Source of the DNA: Wolfiporia cocos
Taxonomy: Eukaryota > Basidiomycota > Agaricomycetes > Polyporales > Phaeolaceae
Direction of reading: 5' to 3'
DNA length: 64,000 nucleotides
Assembly: GCA_029448655.1 (NCBI GenBank)
Contig: JACCLO010000006.1
Coordinates: 682,001-746,000 of the forward strand
Below the pieces are notes generated by a model. It worked only from the letters and a program-made list of their open reading frames with translations. It ran no database searches and had not been told where the DNA came from. Of the stretch, positions 53,286-63,290 are shown piece by piece. Position 1 is the stretch's first letter; every line of letters starts with the position of its first letter. The position numbers were made by a program, and so were the translations under genes.

Positions 53286-54185
53286 ATGCCCCGCGTTACC
53301 CGTCGCACCCGTGGCTCCTCCACTGCCCCTTACGTCAAACCGGCGAAGCGGTCACTTCTCAGCCGCATTGATACCGCAGACATTCCTCGGGCAGAGGACG
53401 TCACCTACACGCTTCCTGTAAAGGAAGACTACACCGGGAAGCTCCATCTTTGGGAGATTCCCGTCCACATGCCAAAGCACATCGCTGAGGCTGGGAAACC
53501 CGCTCCTCGACCTCCCAAGCCAGTTCCACTCGCCAAGCGAATCTGGACAGAGGAAGAGAAGCTAGCCGCTTCCATTACCGCCATGGAGAACCTAATCGAA
53601 CTCCGCGAACTCAACAAGCTCAAGCTCGCCCGCGATAAGCTAAATAAGCGAATCGCCGCCAAACAAGCCGCCAAGGAAGCCAAGCAAGCAGCTTCTTCAC
53701 TGGCCCTCCGTCTCTCCAGCCCGGCGGCCGGACCTCCCGTTCCGGCCAACCACAAGATTCTCGACCCTTCCCTCGTCTTCGGGAAGAAGAAGCCTCTCCA
53801 AGCATGCGATCAAGTTATTCCCATGCTAGAAGGCACTCTCACTCGTCTCACTCCTCTCGCCAACCACCCCCCTAATTACCCAGGCTTCCATATGGAAAAC
53901 GACATACGTTTCCATACTATGGTAGTAGAATTGGAGGATTTGGTGGATAACGTAAAGGATAGAGCGAGACGGGGGAGGATCACCAATAGAGACTGGAGAA
54001 TTATGAAAAAGTATTGCAAACAGCTCGGCAATATTTCCTTTTTGGATTGGCGTACGGACTTGGCTCGTATCGTAGCAGAATGTGTAGCGCTACAAATTAC
54101 TTTTGCCTTCGGTGTAACACCACCTGACAAGGTGGCAGGGCCCTCAACTACTTCGGTAGAAGAGGATATACTCGCGATTGTATAG
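53286..54185 (+). CDS. Element B ORF0: extra protein upstream of gag
   Basis: A 299-aa protein, ATG at 53286 (context ATCATGCC, like element A's). The basic N-terminus has two runs (MPRVTRRTRGSS, KPAKRSLLSR). Residues about 95-145 form a Lys/Ala/Leu/Glu-rich helix (ELRELNKLKLARDKLNKRIA), likely coiled coil, followed by a Pro/Ser linker. The C-terminal block (ENDIRFHTMVVELEDLVDNV, ITNRDWRIMKKYCKQLGNIS, IVAECVALQITFAFG) aligns by eye with element A's ORF0. No known domain, signal peptide or membrane segment is recognised. It ends 102 nt before gag. A distinct accessory protein, a detached gag N-terminal domain, or an integration or chromatin factor are all possible. Confidence 0.8.
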   Translation: MPRVTRRTRGSSTAPYVKPAKRSLLSRIDTADIPRAEDVTYTLPVKEDYTGKLHLWEIPVHMPKHIAEAGKPAPRPPKPVPLAKRIWTEEEKLAASITAMENLIELRELNKLKLARDKLNKRIAAKQAAKEAKQAASSLALRLSSPAAGPPVPANHKILDPSLVFGKKKPLQACDQVIPMLEGTLTRLTPLANHPPNYPGFHMENDIRFHTMVVELEDLVDNVKDRARRGRITNRDWRIMKKYCKQLGNISFLDWRTDLARIVAECVALQITFAFGVTPPDKVAGPSTTSVEEDILAIV

Positions 54186-54206
54186 TAGAAATACTATCAT
54201 CTTTTA

Positions 54207-54221
54207 ACTCTGAAATAGAGT
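54207..54221 (+). promoter_or_regulatory. Short hairpin between ORF0 and gag in element B
   Basis: ACTCTGAAATAGAGT can form a 5-bp stem with a GAAAT loop, in the same place as the three GAAA-loop repeats of element A. A second dyad, GAAAGTTGCAGCTTTC (54240-54255), follows. Function unknown. Confidence 0.4.
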
Positions 54222-54287
54222 GCGAGTGTGATCTATAACGAAAGTTGCAGCTTTCAAAACCCAATCCCTTCTTAAGAATCTAAGACA

Positions 54288-56321
54288 ATGAGTAACCGGA
54301 AACTAACATTCGTCACAAACAGATTCACAATGTCTTCCACCTCCTCCGTTAGCACCCCCCTCGCCCCCCGCAAGATGCGCCTCCGCTCCGAAGGTCCGGT
54401 AACCCCGGTAGCAGGGCCCTCAGGGACTCAACCCCTGGTGACCTTGGAGCACCTAAGCGAGGAAGAGGAAGAGGAAGAGGAAGAGGACGCACTGGAGTAC
54501 GTTCCCCCACAAAGGGACCCTCCGTCCAACCCCATGGGAACGCGTCCGGGCACACCTATCCCCGGATACCCCCCGGCTCGCTACACCCATCCAATCGGGC
54601 CCGTAACCACCCTAGAAATGGAGTTTTCGGGTCCGGCACGCCGAACCAATGCCGAGGTCGAAACAGGCCTCAAGGCGTACCTCCCAGAGGAGGAACACCA
54701 CAAGGTGGATGGACCCCTTCATGGGGCAATCCTTGACGCCGCCGTACAACGAAGTGCGGCAATCAGTCACGACACGGCCGAGACCCTCGGTCGGATGGTG
54801 CACGCCCGCCTGGAGCGAATCCATGGCAGAATCGACTCCCTGGCTGGGCAATCCAGGGCAATCGAACAGAAGGCCCAAGACGAGTTGCACGAAGCGGTCA
54901 ATTCGGTCCGCAACGAGGTGCTGTCCACTCTGGTGGACCTTGGTAAGGAACTCCGACAGGAGTACACCGCAAAGTTCTCCGAAATGGAGAAGCAGCTCCG
55001 AAAGGACTACCGGTCCCGGCTCGACGACCTCGAGGATGCGTTTGCCGAGCGCATGGAGAAGGTCGAGGAGGAACTTCGGAGGAATCGCAAGAACCCCTCC
55101 GTCCTCAACCCTCCCGGCGCCCGCACGCCCCCGGAAGACTCAGCACCGGCCCCCGGCAATGCTCAAGCCCGTGCAGCCGAGGCCGCTGCCGCCGCACAAG
55201 CTGCAGCCGCTGCCGCAGCAGCCGCCGCCCCGCAGATTCCAGGTCTGCCTCAAAACCTGAAAATCCCCCCTCCCCCCGAATTCTCCGGGTCATCTGGAAA
55301 GGTGACTGCGCAAGAATGGGTGGAGAAGATGGGCCTGTACTTCGGTACGCTCAGGGTCTACGACGACCATGACCGTATCACCACGGCCCTCTTCCGCGTC
55401 ACAGGGGACGCATACAAATTTTTCTCGCCTCTCATCAAAAAGGCAGGAAACGGTGAACCTCTCGGCACCTGGGAGGACTTCACCAAGTCAGTCATGGTGC
55501 AATATGGGAAGATGACGGATAAGGAGATAGCCAAGAAGGAAATTCGCGGCTACTACGGCACGAAGGGCAAGGAACTGGCAGAATCGAACTATTTCAATTA
55601 CTGCGAACGGTTCCGCACCCTCGGCCGACTCTCCGAAACCGCCAACGAGACTCTGGTGTGGGAATTCACCGAGACTCTCCCTGAAAAGGTCAAGGACACC
55701 TTAAACGTCCTCGGCAAAACCCCGTTCTTCAAGGCACCCACCGACATCGAGCCTCTGATCGACTTCGCTCTAGAAATGTATCAGACATCTTACCCTGACA
55801 AGATCAAGGGCTCAATCTTCGAGAAGGCCGGGAAGAAGGACTCGGCACCTGCCGAAAAGAAGGAGACGTCCTCCGCTTCTGCAAAGAAGTCGGAGAAGAA
55901 AAAGGACAAGGGAAAGGCGCCCGCCAAAGCCCCCGCCGACACCGCCAACGCCGTCTGCACTTACTGCAAGCAGACGGGACACTACTTCAACAAGTGTCCT
56001 AAGCTTGCGGCAGACAAGGCCGCGGGAACATTCGTGCCTGCCGCCCAGCGGGCCGAGCAACAAAGGGCGAAGGATGCAGCTGCCGCGTCTGGAAAGACCA
56101 CGGCTGCTCCTTCGGGTAGTGGAAAGGGACAGGCTTCTGGCAAGAAGCCGTACTCGGCGCCCCCCGCGGATGGCAAGACGTATCGTGCCCGAACGATCTG
56201 GGAAGAAGTGACAGCTGACTCAAGCTCAGCAGGACCCTCGGCCCCCGCCACCACCGTCGCCAATGTCGGGACCATCTCGGTTCCCCTCGCCCCAACCACA
56301 CGTCTCGAAGACGTTCTGTGA
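54288..56321 (+). CDS. gag: Element B gag
   Basis: A 677-aa structural protein (a second ATG at 54330 is also possible). The N-terminus has an acidic Glu run (near residues 61-67), then a coiled-coil region (about 170-270), an Ala-rich tract (about 290-315) and a capsid domain (FSGSSGKVTAQEWVEKMGLY through FALEMYQTSYP, about 330-505). A Lys-rich linker and a standard CCHC zinc knuckle, CTYCKQTGHYFNKC (about 559-572), follow. The pol frame overlaps the gag end in the +1 frame: it is open from 56212 after a stop at 56209-56211, and gag stops at 56321. Pol is thus reached either by a +1 shift within about 110 nt or by starting at the ATG at 56263. Confidence 0.92.
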   Translation: MSNRKLTFVTNRFTMSSTSSVSTPLAPRKMRLRSEGPVTPVAGPSGTQPLVTLEHLSEEEEEEEEEDALEYVPPQRDPPSNPMGTRPGTPIPGYPPARYTHPIGPVTTLEMEFSGPARRTNAEVETGLKAYLPEEEHHKVDGPLHGAILDAAVQRSAAISHDTAETLGRMVHARLERIHGRIDSLAGQSRAIEQKAQDELHEAVNSVRNEVLSTLVDLGKELRQEYTAKFSEMEKQLRKDYRSRLDDLEDAFAERMEKVEEELRRNRKNPSVLNPPGARTPPEDSAPAPGNAQARAAEAAAAAQAAAAAAAAAAPQIPGLPQNLKIPPPPEFSGSSGKVTAQEWVEKMGLYFGTLRVYDDHDRITTALFRVTGDAYKFFSPLIKKAGNGEPLGTWEDFTKSVMVQYGKMTDKEIAKKEIRGYYGTKGKELAESNYFNYCERFRTLGRLSETANETLVWEFTETLPEKVKDTLNVLGKTPFFKAPTDIEPLIDFALEMYQTSYPDKIKGSIFEKAGKKDSAPAEKKETSSASAKKSEKKKDKGKAPAKAPADTANAVCTYCKQTGHYFNKCPKLAADKAAGTFVPAAQRAEQQRAKDAAAASGKTTAAPSGSGKGQASGKKPYSAPPADGKTYRARTIWEEVTADSSSAGPSAPATTVANVGTISVPLAPTTRLEDVL

Positions 56322-59300
56322 AGAACACACCAGCCCCGCAGCGGCTGGGAGTGTACAGCGCCCCGAAGAAGCGCACCTCTACGAAGAGGCTTCACAGAGA
56401 CCCCTTATCTTGTGGGAAGATAAGGCGGTCGTACGTCACCCGGTATCCCATCTCGGTATATTCGGTAACTCGGCAATGGACTTTGCCCGGAGGACAAGGA
56501 CACTAGCTACACGTGCCCCTCCTGTACAATACTTTTATCCTGACCCGCTCGCGCTGAAGTTTTTCACTTTGTATAATGTACATGGAAACGATTCTCGAGA
56601 CGACAATAAATCGTTCTCTATCGAAGTGGAACTGTGGGTATATGGAAAGAAAGTCAACGCCATGGCATTAATCGACACCGGTGCATCAATAAGCGTCATT
56701 GATAAGAAACTCGTCCACGAGGAAAAGTTAGTCACTCAGAAACTACCTTCGCCTCTCGAAATTCGTAACGCCGACGGTACCTCTAATACCGCCGGTAATA
56801 TCAATATGGCAGTAAAAGCTTATATGGTGCACGAGGAACACAAGTCCACTGAATTCTTGTACGTAATGGACGTACAGAATGCGGATGTGATCCTCGGATA
56901 TGACTGGTTCCTGAAACATAACCCGGACTTCAATTGGCCGGAAGGAACATTCACATATCGGTGTACGGAAAAATGCAAACATGGCAAACGGGTTTCGATT
57001 TCTGAGGAAGAAGACGAAATCGAACCCCGCAACATCTATCAGATCATCAACGACTTCCCAATAGATTTTCTCGGCTTAGAGGAGCCTGAGAATCCCTTTG
57101 TCGCTTGGGTGAACACCCTTGACGAAGGAACGGAACTCCTTATCGACGCCATTCAGTCGATAACGGAGAAGTCGGATGATGAATTCCTGACAGATGCGGA
57201 TCTCCAGAAATGGAAATCCTTGGTTCCGGAGGAATATCAGGAGTTTGGTCCCACGGTATTTTCTCAGCGCGCATCCGAAAGGATGCCCGAGCGGAAACCA
57301 TACGATCACGCCATCGACTTCCCCGATGACGCGGTACTACCGCCCCCAAGTAAGGCATACAAGATGTCTCCTCAGGAGGCGAACTCGCTAGATCAGTGGA
57401 TTCAGGAAGAGTTACGGAAGGGCTACATCCGACACTCGAAATCCCCGATCGCGAGCCCGGTCTTCTTCGTCCCTAAAAAAGACGGCGGAGCCCGAATGGT
57501 AGTCGATTACCGGAAAGTAAACGACTTAACCATTAAAAACAGGTACCCTCTCCCACGCATAGACGAGCTTATCGATAAGCTTAGCCAGGCTTCGATATTT
57601 ACGAAGCTCGACTTGCGTTGGGGTTACAACAACGTAAGAATCAAGGAGGGAGATGAATGGAAGACCGCATTCATTACGCCTAACGGCCTTTACGAAGCTG
57701 TAGTCATGTACTTCGGTTTTTGTAATGCACCCAGCACGTTCCAACACATGATGAACGATATCCTAGGTGACCTTATCAGAGAAGGAAAGGTCATTGTCTA
57801 CCTAGACGACATCCTTGTGTTCGGAAACGACCTGTTGGAACACCGTCGTATTGTCAAGCAAGTATTACAAATCTTGCAAGACAACGACTTGTTCGCGAAG
57901 CCTGAAAAGTGCTTCTTCGAACAAAGCAGTATTGAATACCTGGGAATGATCATTTCCAAAGGAAAAGTCGAAATGGACCCTAAGAAGGTAGCCGGTGTCA
58001 TGGACTGGCCTACACCTGCCAAGGTGAAGGACGTCCAGGCCTTTGTTGGCTTCGCCAACTACTACCGGCGGTTCATTAAAGACTTCTCCAAAGTGGTTAA
58101 GCCGTTAACCGAACTGTCCAAGAAAAACACGCAATGGAACTGGGGACCCGAACAAGCGGAAGCCTTCCAAACTCTCAAGGAAGCTTTCACATCGGCTCCA
58201 ATACTCCGGATCCCAGATCAGGAGTCCCCGTTCCGCGTGGAAGCGGATTCTTCCGATTACGCAACTGGTGCAGTGCTATCACAATATTCCTCGGAGGATA
58301 AGCTCTGGCACCCGGTAGCCTTCTACTCGAAATCTCTATCAGCACCCGAAAGGAACTATGAGATTTACGACAAGGAGTTGCTCGCAATCATCCGCGCTCT
58401 AGAGGAATGGAGACATTACCTCGAAGGACACCCACACAAATTTGAAGTCTGGTCGGATCATCTCAATCTGACATATTTCAAATCGGCACAACGGCTCACC
58501 CGGAGACAGGCACGTTGGAGTCTTTACCTGACAAGGTTCAACTTCACCATGTGCCACAAACCCGGTAAAACAATGCTTACGGCTGATCCTCTGTCACGGA
58601 GGCCAGACCATGAAGAGGGGGTGGAACTCGACAATCGCGATCAAATTTTGCTGAAACCGGAATACTTTACGGTTAGGGCGCTAGAAGCGTCACAGCAGGA
58701 GATACAATCAGGCGACGAGGACCTCCTCCGACAAATCCGACAAGCCCTCATGAACGATCAGATTACCAAGGATTACCAGGAACTACTGAAAAGTGGTCCC
58801 AAGGAATTCGGTAAAGATCTCCAGGAATGGAACATGGAGGCCGGATTACTCCTCAGACGAGGAAAAGTGTACGTTCCAAAAGAGCCTAAAGAATTGCGCA
58901 CGAAGATTCTGGAGTTACATCATGACCATGTGACTGCCGGACACTTCGGACGATGGAAGACCTATGAACTTCTATCACGTAATTACTGGTGGCCTGGAAT
59001 GACCACGATGGTAAAGCAATACGTGGAAGGTTGTGACACATGTCAACGCATGAAGAACCACAACCAGACCCCGTACGGACCCCTGCAACCGCTCCCAATT
59101 CCGGAAGCACCTTGGGACACCGTCACAATTGACCTTATCGTCCACCTACCACCCAGCGGCGAATTGAAACAATTCAATGCTATTATGGTAATAGTGGACC
59201 GGCTTACCAAACGAGCACACTTCATTCCCACGTCAGACAAGATAACGGCAAAAGAATTAGCGAACCTCCTGTACCTTCGGATTTATCCGAACCACGGACT

Positions 59301-60798
59301 TCCGAAACAAATCATTTCGGATAGAGGCCCGCAATTCGCAGCCGCCTTATTCAAGGGATGGTGTGAGCAATTGGGAATCCAACGGTCAATGACAACCGCC
59401 TATCACCCGCAAGCGGATGGCCAGACGGAGAGAGTTAACCAGATCCTGGAACAATATCTTAGATGTTACATCGATGTTATTCAAAAGGATAACTGGTCAT
59501 GGTTTCTCCCAACGGCTGAATTCGCGTACAACAACGCGACTAGTGAGACAACAAAGAATAGCCCATTCTTTGTCGAACTAGGAAGGCACCCTAATGCAGG
59601 ACCTACGAATTTACGTCCAACACCATACACGGACCTAAATGTCATTGCTTACGAAAGGTGGTCGGCACAAGAACAAGCTAAGGCAGCAATGAAATTGGCT
59701 GCTGAACGCTGGTCTTGGTACTACGATCAACATAAGCGCTCGGTGCCGTTTAAAGTCGGCGACAAAGTTCTCGTTGACGCCCGTAGCTGGCAAGACTCCG
59801 AAAGAAGTCTTAGTCCACGATATTTGGGACCATTTAGGATAATTGAACAATTATCTCCGGTCACCTTTAGGGTACACATGGACGAGCAATACAGGGCTTA
59901 CCACCCAGTATTCCACGCTTCCAAGTTGGTCATGTACAAGGACCCGGTGCATCAGAAAAAACCAGAGCCTCAACCAGAAATGGTCGATGGCGAGGAGTTA
60001 TGGGAAGTCGAGAAGATCTTAGATCATCGTCTCCGTGCAGGAAGAGTTGAATACAGAATCCGATGGAAAGGGTTCGGTATCAATGACGACTCCTGGGTAC
60101 GCGAAGCCGATCTCGACACGGCATACGACATTCTGCAGGAATACAAGGCTTCACATGCCATTCCAATGCAGGATGTCCCCCTCAGGCGATCAGCTAGAAG
60201 GAAAGAAGCAGTTCATGTCTTCGACCCTGACAGCGACGACTGGGAAGCCGATGAATGCACGTGGCCAGACGACTGGCCGCAGTATCGCGAAGAATTTGCG
60301 AAGGACCCTAAGCAACGCATGGTTAGACACCCCGACGGGGGATGGATGTCAGCAGACATTAACCAAAACGCGGACTTGAAAATCGTAGTCGGTGAAGGCG
60401 GCCGAATGCCGGAAAAAGGAACCAAGGACTCGGTTGGGTTTGACCTGTACACTGCAACAGGCGACGTTCTGCCAGCTCACGGGCAGACAGAATACAACAC
60501 CAAACTGAAGATCCAGGTACCTTTCGGCACTTACGGACGTATCGCCCCCCGCTCTAGTCTTGCCCGAAAAGGCATAGACGTAATGGGTGGCGTTATCGAC
60601 CACGATTATCAAGGCGAGGTAATCATTATACTCCGGAATCACTCCGATATATCTATCGATATTCGGGCCGGCGATAAGATTGCTCAGCTTATCTGCGAAG
60701 TTGCTAAGGACCCGCACATTACGCTACACGGAAAATCTTATTTTGAAAAGATTAAATCCGAGCGCGGTACTGGTGGATTCGGCTCCACAGGAAAGTAA
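56263..60798 (+). CDS. pol: Element B pol: protease-RT-RNase H-integrase-chromodomain-dUTPase
   Basis: A 1511-aa polyprotein. Protease DTGA (138-141); RT with TKLDLRWGY (about 447-455) and YLDD (513-516); RNase H starting near EADSSD; integrase zinc finger HHDHVTAGHFGR ... CDTCQRMK; integrase core TIDLIVHL, ISDRGPQF and QADGQTERVN. Then GPY/F (SLSPRYLGPFRI), a chromodomain at 1244-1297 with the full aromatic set (LWEVE, RWKGF), a linker with WPDDWPQYR, and dUTPase at 1370-1511 with motifs SVGFDLYT, PRSSLA, GVIDHDYQGE, GDKIAQLI and RGTGGFGSTG. All catalytic residues are intact. The dUTPase would remove dUTP to limit uracil in the cDNA (known for retroviral dUTPases); the chromodomain probably steers integration to heterochromatin (known for chromoviruses). 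Confidence 0.96.
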   Translation: MSGPSRFPSPQPHVSKTFCEEHTSPAAAGSVQRPEEAHLYEEASQRPLILWEDKAVVRHPVSHLGIFGNSAMDFARRTRTLATRAPPVQYFYPDPLALKFFTLYNVHGNDSRDDNKSFSIEVELWVYGKKVNAMALIDTGASISVIDKKLVHEEKLVTQKLPSPLEIRNADGTSNTAGNINMAVKAYMVHEEHKSTEFLYVMDVQNADVILGYDWFLKHNPDFNWPEGTFTYRCTEKCKHGKRVSISEEEDEIEPRNIYQIINDFPIDFLGLEEPENPFVAWVNTLDEGTELLIDAIQSITEKSDDEFLTDADLQKWKSLVPEEYQEFGPTVFSQRASERMPERKPYDHAIDFPDDAVLPPPSKAYKMSPQEANSLDQWIQEELRKGYIRHSKSPIASPVFFVPKKDGGARMVVDYRKVNDLTIKNRYPLPRIDELIDKLSQASIFTKLDLRWGYNNVRIKEGDEWKTAFITPNGLYEAVVMYFGFCNAPSTFQHMMNDILGDLIREGKVIVYLDDILVFGNDLLEHRRIVKQVLQILQDNDLFAKPEKCFFEQSSIEYLGMIISKGKVEMDPKKVAGVMDWPTPAKVKDVQAFVGFANYYRRFIKDFSKVVKPLTELSKKNTQWNWGPEQAEAFQTLKEAFTSAPILRIPDQESPFRVEADSSDYATGAVLSQYSSEDKLWHPVAFYSKSLSAPERNYEIYDKELLAIIRALEEWRHYLEGHPHKFEVWSDHLNLTYFKSAQRLTRRQARWSLYLTRFNFTMCHKPGKTMLTADPLSRRPDHEEGVELDNRDQILLKPEYFTVRALEASQQEIQSGDEDLLRQIRQALMNDQITKDYQELLKSGPKEFGKDLQEWNMEAGLLLRRGKVYVPKEPKELRTKILELHHDHVTAGHFGRWKTYELLSRNYWWPGMTTMVKQYVEGCDTCQRMKNHNQTPYGPLQPLPIPEAPWDTVTIDLIVHLPPSGELKQFNAIMVIVDRLTKRAHFIPTSDKITAKELANLLYLRIYPNHGLPKQIISDRGPQFAAALFKGWCEQLGIQRSMTTAYHPQADGQTERVNQILEQYLRCYIDVIQKDNWSWFLPTAEFAYNNATSETTKNSPFFVELGRHPNAGPTNLRPTPYTDLNVIAYERWSAQEQAKAAMKLAAERWSWYYDQHKRSVPFKVGDKVLVDARSWQDSERSLSPRYLGPFRIIEQLSPVTFRVHMDEQYRAYHPVFHASKLVMYKDPVHQKKPEPQPEMVDGEELWEVEKILDHRLRAGRVEYRIRWKGFGINDDSWVREADLDTAYDILQEYKASHAIPMQDVPLRRSARRKEAVHVFDPDSDDWEADECTWPDDWPQYREEFAKDPKQRMVRHPDGGWMSADINQNADLKIVVGEGGRMPEKGTKDSVGFDLYTATGDVLPAHGQTEYNTKLKIQVPFGTYGRIAPRSSLARKGIDVMGGVIDHDYQGEVIIILRNHSDISIDIRAGDKIAQLICEVAKDPHITLHGKSYFEKIKSERGTGGFGSTGK

Positions 60799-60822
60799 TC
60801 GTTCCATTAGGGACAATGAAAT

Positions 60823-60837
60823 CTGAAGAGGGGGTAA
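60823..60837 (+). promoter_or_regulatory. Element B polypurine tract
   Basis: TGAAGAGGGGGTAA directly upstream of the 3' LTR, the expected plus-strand primer; the same sequence is kept in element C. Confidence 0.8.
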
Positions 60838-61535
60838 TGTCACAGATTTGGGACATGCCACTATTTTTTCCGTATTTTTACCTATTTATCTGGTATTTCT
60901 ACGACCTTGTAGACATTTACGCTGCTAAGCGCCCGTCTACACGTACACGCAACCAAACAACACGTACACAACGCGGTATACGTCCACCTGTCATAACAAC
61001 ACGTACATAATACGCCCGTACGCGTCAATGACTCAGCGGACTAACCTCCGGTGTCACGCGCCTTACTCATATCCCGATACTGGGCTATGTCAGTACAATT
61101 GGATAAGCGGCCCGCTCGTTATCACATGCCAATGCCTTTACGATTACTCATATCCCGATGCCGGTATATAAGAATCACATGCATGGCTTACTAACGTAGC
61201 TACAGCCACTTCCACAACATGGACCTACGGTCCAAACAAACGATCTTACTGGTGCGGCCATTACCGGCGCACATGGTCTATTGTAGTTTACGACTTAGCT
61301 GTATTAGTTATGTCTGCGCACAGACCATCTTCATGTTTGGCTCCCTTACTGGTAACCAAACAATGCATGTATATAAGTAGGGCTATCACTGCGGATAAGC
61401 CTTAGATTTGTTCTTTGCTATCGCATAGTCACATAACATCTCTACTGCGCCTACAAGCGTTTCCTCACCAGCTTCAACAACTCCTTCAAGTCGTTATCAA
61501 GCTAAAGTGTGAGTCCCACAACCTTGTTTGTGTCA
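60838..61535 (+). repeat. Element B 3' LTR (698 bp)
   Basis: Looks identical to the 5' LTR along its length by eye. Followed by TSD CATTC and the RT gene of element C. Confidence 0.95.
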
Positions 61536-61791
61536 CATTCGGGCTCCGCCGTCTTTTTTAGGGACAAAGAAGACCGGACTCGCGATCAGGGATTTAGAAT
61601 GTTGGATGTAGCCCTTCCGTAATTCTTCCTGAATCCATTGATCTAGCGAGTTCGCTTCCTGGGGAGACATCTTGTATGCCTTACTCGGGGGCGGTAGTAC
61701 TACGTCATCGGGGAAGTCGATGGCGTGGTCGTATGGTTTCCGTTCGGGCATCCTTTCGGATGCGCGTTGAGAAAATACCGTGGGACCAAAC
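61536..61791 (-). pseudogene. Element C pol, RT N-terminal part
   Basis: Frame with RASERMPERKPYDHAIDFPD ... PIQEELRKGYIQHSK-type sequence to PKKDGGARM, where element B inserted. Its right side is cut by the F2 LTR at 61792. Confidence 0.9.
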
Positions 61792-62349
61792 TGTCACAGA
61801 CGTACTCGGATGTGGGACCTGCCCATAGGCAGGGGATAACCCCCAAGGTCTTGCACCTCAAGACCCAGCTAGCAGCGGTGAACCAGAGGCATACCGATGG
61901 ATATTACTTAGTCGTCGTCGGATACTTATGTCGACATGCTGGCTAGCGTCAAGAAGGAGAGGACGCCCCAAGGGCGGAGTCACACAGAGCGCGAGTAAGA
62001 GAGGGGCCAAGCCCAGTTGACGAGAATCTTAGAGATGGGGTATCAACCCACATCTCGACGTATTATATACATGCATGCAGTAACTACCGAGCGCGCCCTA
62101 AAGTCATGGCCTGTGCGCATGTAACTAAGGGGTCATGTGCTAAGTAACGTGACATGTAAGTAATGTGACCATAAGTGTGGTACCGGAGGCGCGCGCTACC
62201 CTACAGCGCTAACCTAACAGTCAGGTGACCTAACAGACTCTGCGATGTACGTGGAGGTGGCTGAGGCATAGAGGAGCGGAGTACGCCTAGCGCCGCCCGT
62301 ATAACCTATAGCGAGGGTTGTCAATATATCCCCCGGATATTCTGTGACA
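61792..62349 (-). mobile_element. Solo LTR, family F2 (558 bp), TSD CAAAC
   Basis: CAAAC at 61787-61791 and 62350-62354, in element C between protease and RT. Minus orientation; imperfect promoter palindrome GAGATGGGGT/CCCACATCTC near 62031-62056. Confidence 0.93.
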
Positions 62350-63290
62350 CAAACTCCTGGTATATCTCCGGAACCAAGGATTTCCATTTCTGGAGATCCG
62401 CATCTGTCAGGAATACATCGTCTGACTTCTCCGTTATCGACTGAATGGCGTCGATAAGGAGTTCCGTTCCTTCGTCAAGGGTGCTCACCCAAGCGACAAA
62501 GGGATTCTCAGGCTCCTCTAAGCCGAGAAAATCTATTGGAAAGTCGTTGATGATCTGATAGATGTTACGGTGTTCGATTTCGTCTTCTTCCTCAGAAATC
62601 AAAACCCGTTTGCCATGTTTGCATTTTTCCGTACACCGGTATACGAAGATTCCTTCCGGCCAATTGAAGTCCGGGTTATGTTTCAGGAACCAGTCGTAAC
62701 CGAGGATCACATCCGCATTCTGTACGTCCATTACGTACAAGAATTCGGTGGACTTGTGTTCCCCGTGCACCATATAAGCTTTAACTGCCATATTGATATT
62801 ACCGGCGGTATTAGAGGTACCGTCGGCGTTGCGAATCTCGAGAGGTGAAGGTAGTTTTTGTGTTACTAACTTTTCCTCATGGACGAGTTTCTTATCAATG
62901 ACGCTTATTGATGCACCGGTGTCGATTAATGCCATGGCTTTTACTTTTTTGCCATATACCCACAATTCTACTTCGATGGAAAACGATTTATTATCGTCTC
63001 GGGAATCGTTTCCGTGTACATTATACAAAGTAAAGAATTTGAGGGCGACAGGGTCAGGCGAAAAGTATGATACAGGAGGGGCACATGTAGCTAGTGTCCG
63101 AGTCCTCCGGGCAAAGTCCATTGCCGAGTTTCCGAATATGCCGAGATGGGATACCGGGTGACGTGAGACCGCCTTATCTTCCCACAAGATAAGGGGTCCT
63201 TGTGAAGCCGCGTTGTAGGGGTGCTCTTCTTCGGGGAGCTGTATGCTCCCAGCCGCTGCGGGGCTGGTGCATTCTTCACAAGACATCTTC
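62350..63290 (-). pseudogene. Element C pol, N-terminal region and protease
   Basis: From the gag stop leftward: ATG at about 63288 (KMSCEECTSPAAAG), protease with DTGA (ALIDTGASISVID) and retropepsin-like downstream ILGYDWF. This piece is intact. The pol frame stays open upstream through gag to 63835, unlike element B, which has a stop there. Confidence 0.85.

Larger units (their letters stand above)
51565..61535 (+). mobile_element. Element B: complete young Ty3/gypsy retrotransposon with ORF0 and dUTPase
   Basis: A 9971-bp plus-strand element: LTR 51565-52262, primer site, leader 52263-53285, ORF0, gag, pol, polypurine tract, LTR 60838-61535. TSD CATTC (51560-51564, 61536-61540). The LTRs look identical by eye and every ORF is open with all catalytic residues, so this copy may be active. 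It is inserted in the RT gene of element C, an older member of its own family, in opposite orientation. Confidence 0.96.

Noticed and set aside
53286..54185. ORF0 as an envelope-like gene
   Set aside because: It lies upstream of gag, has no signal peptide or membrane segment, and is basic and coiled-coil-like.
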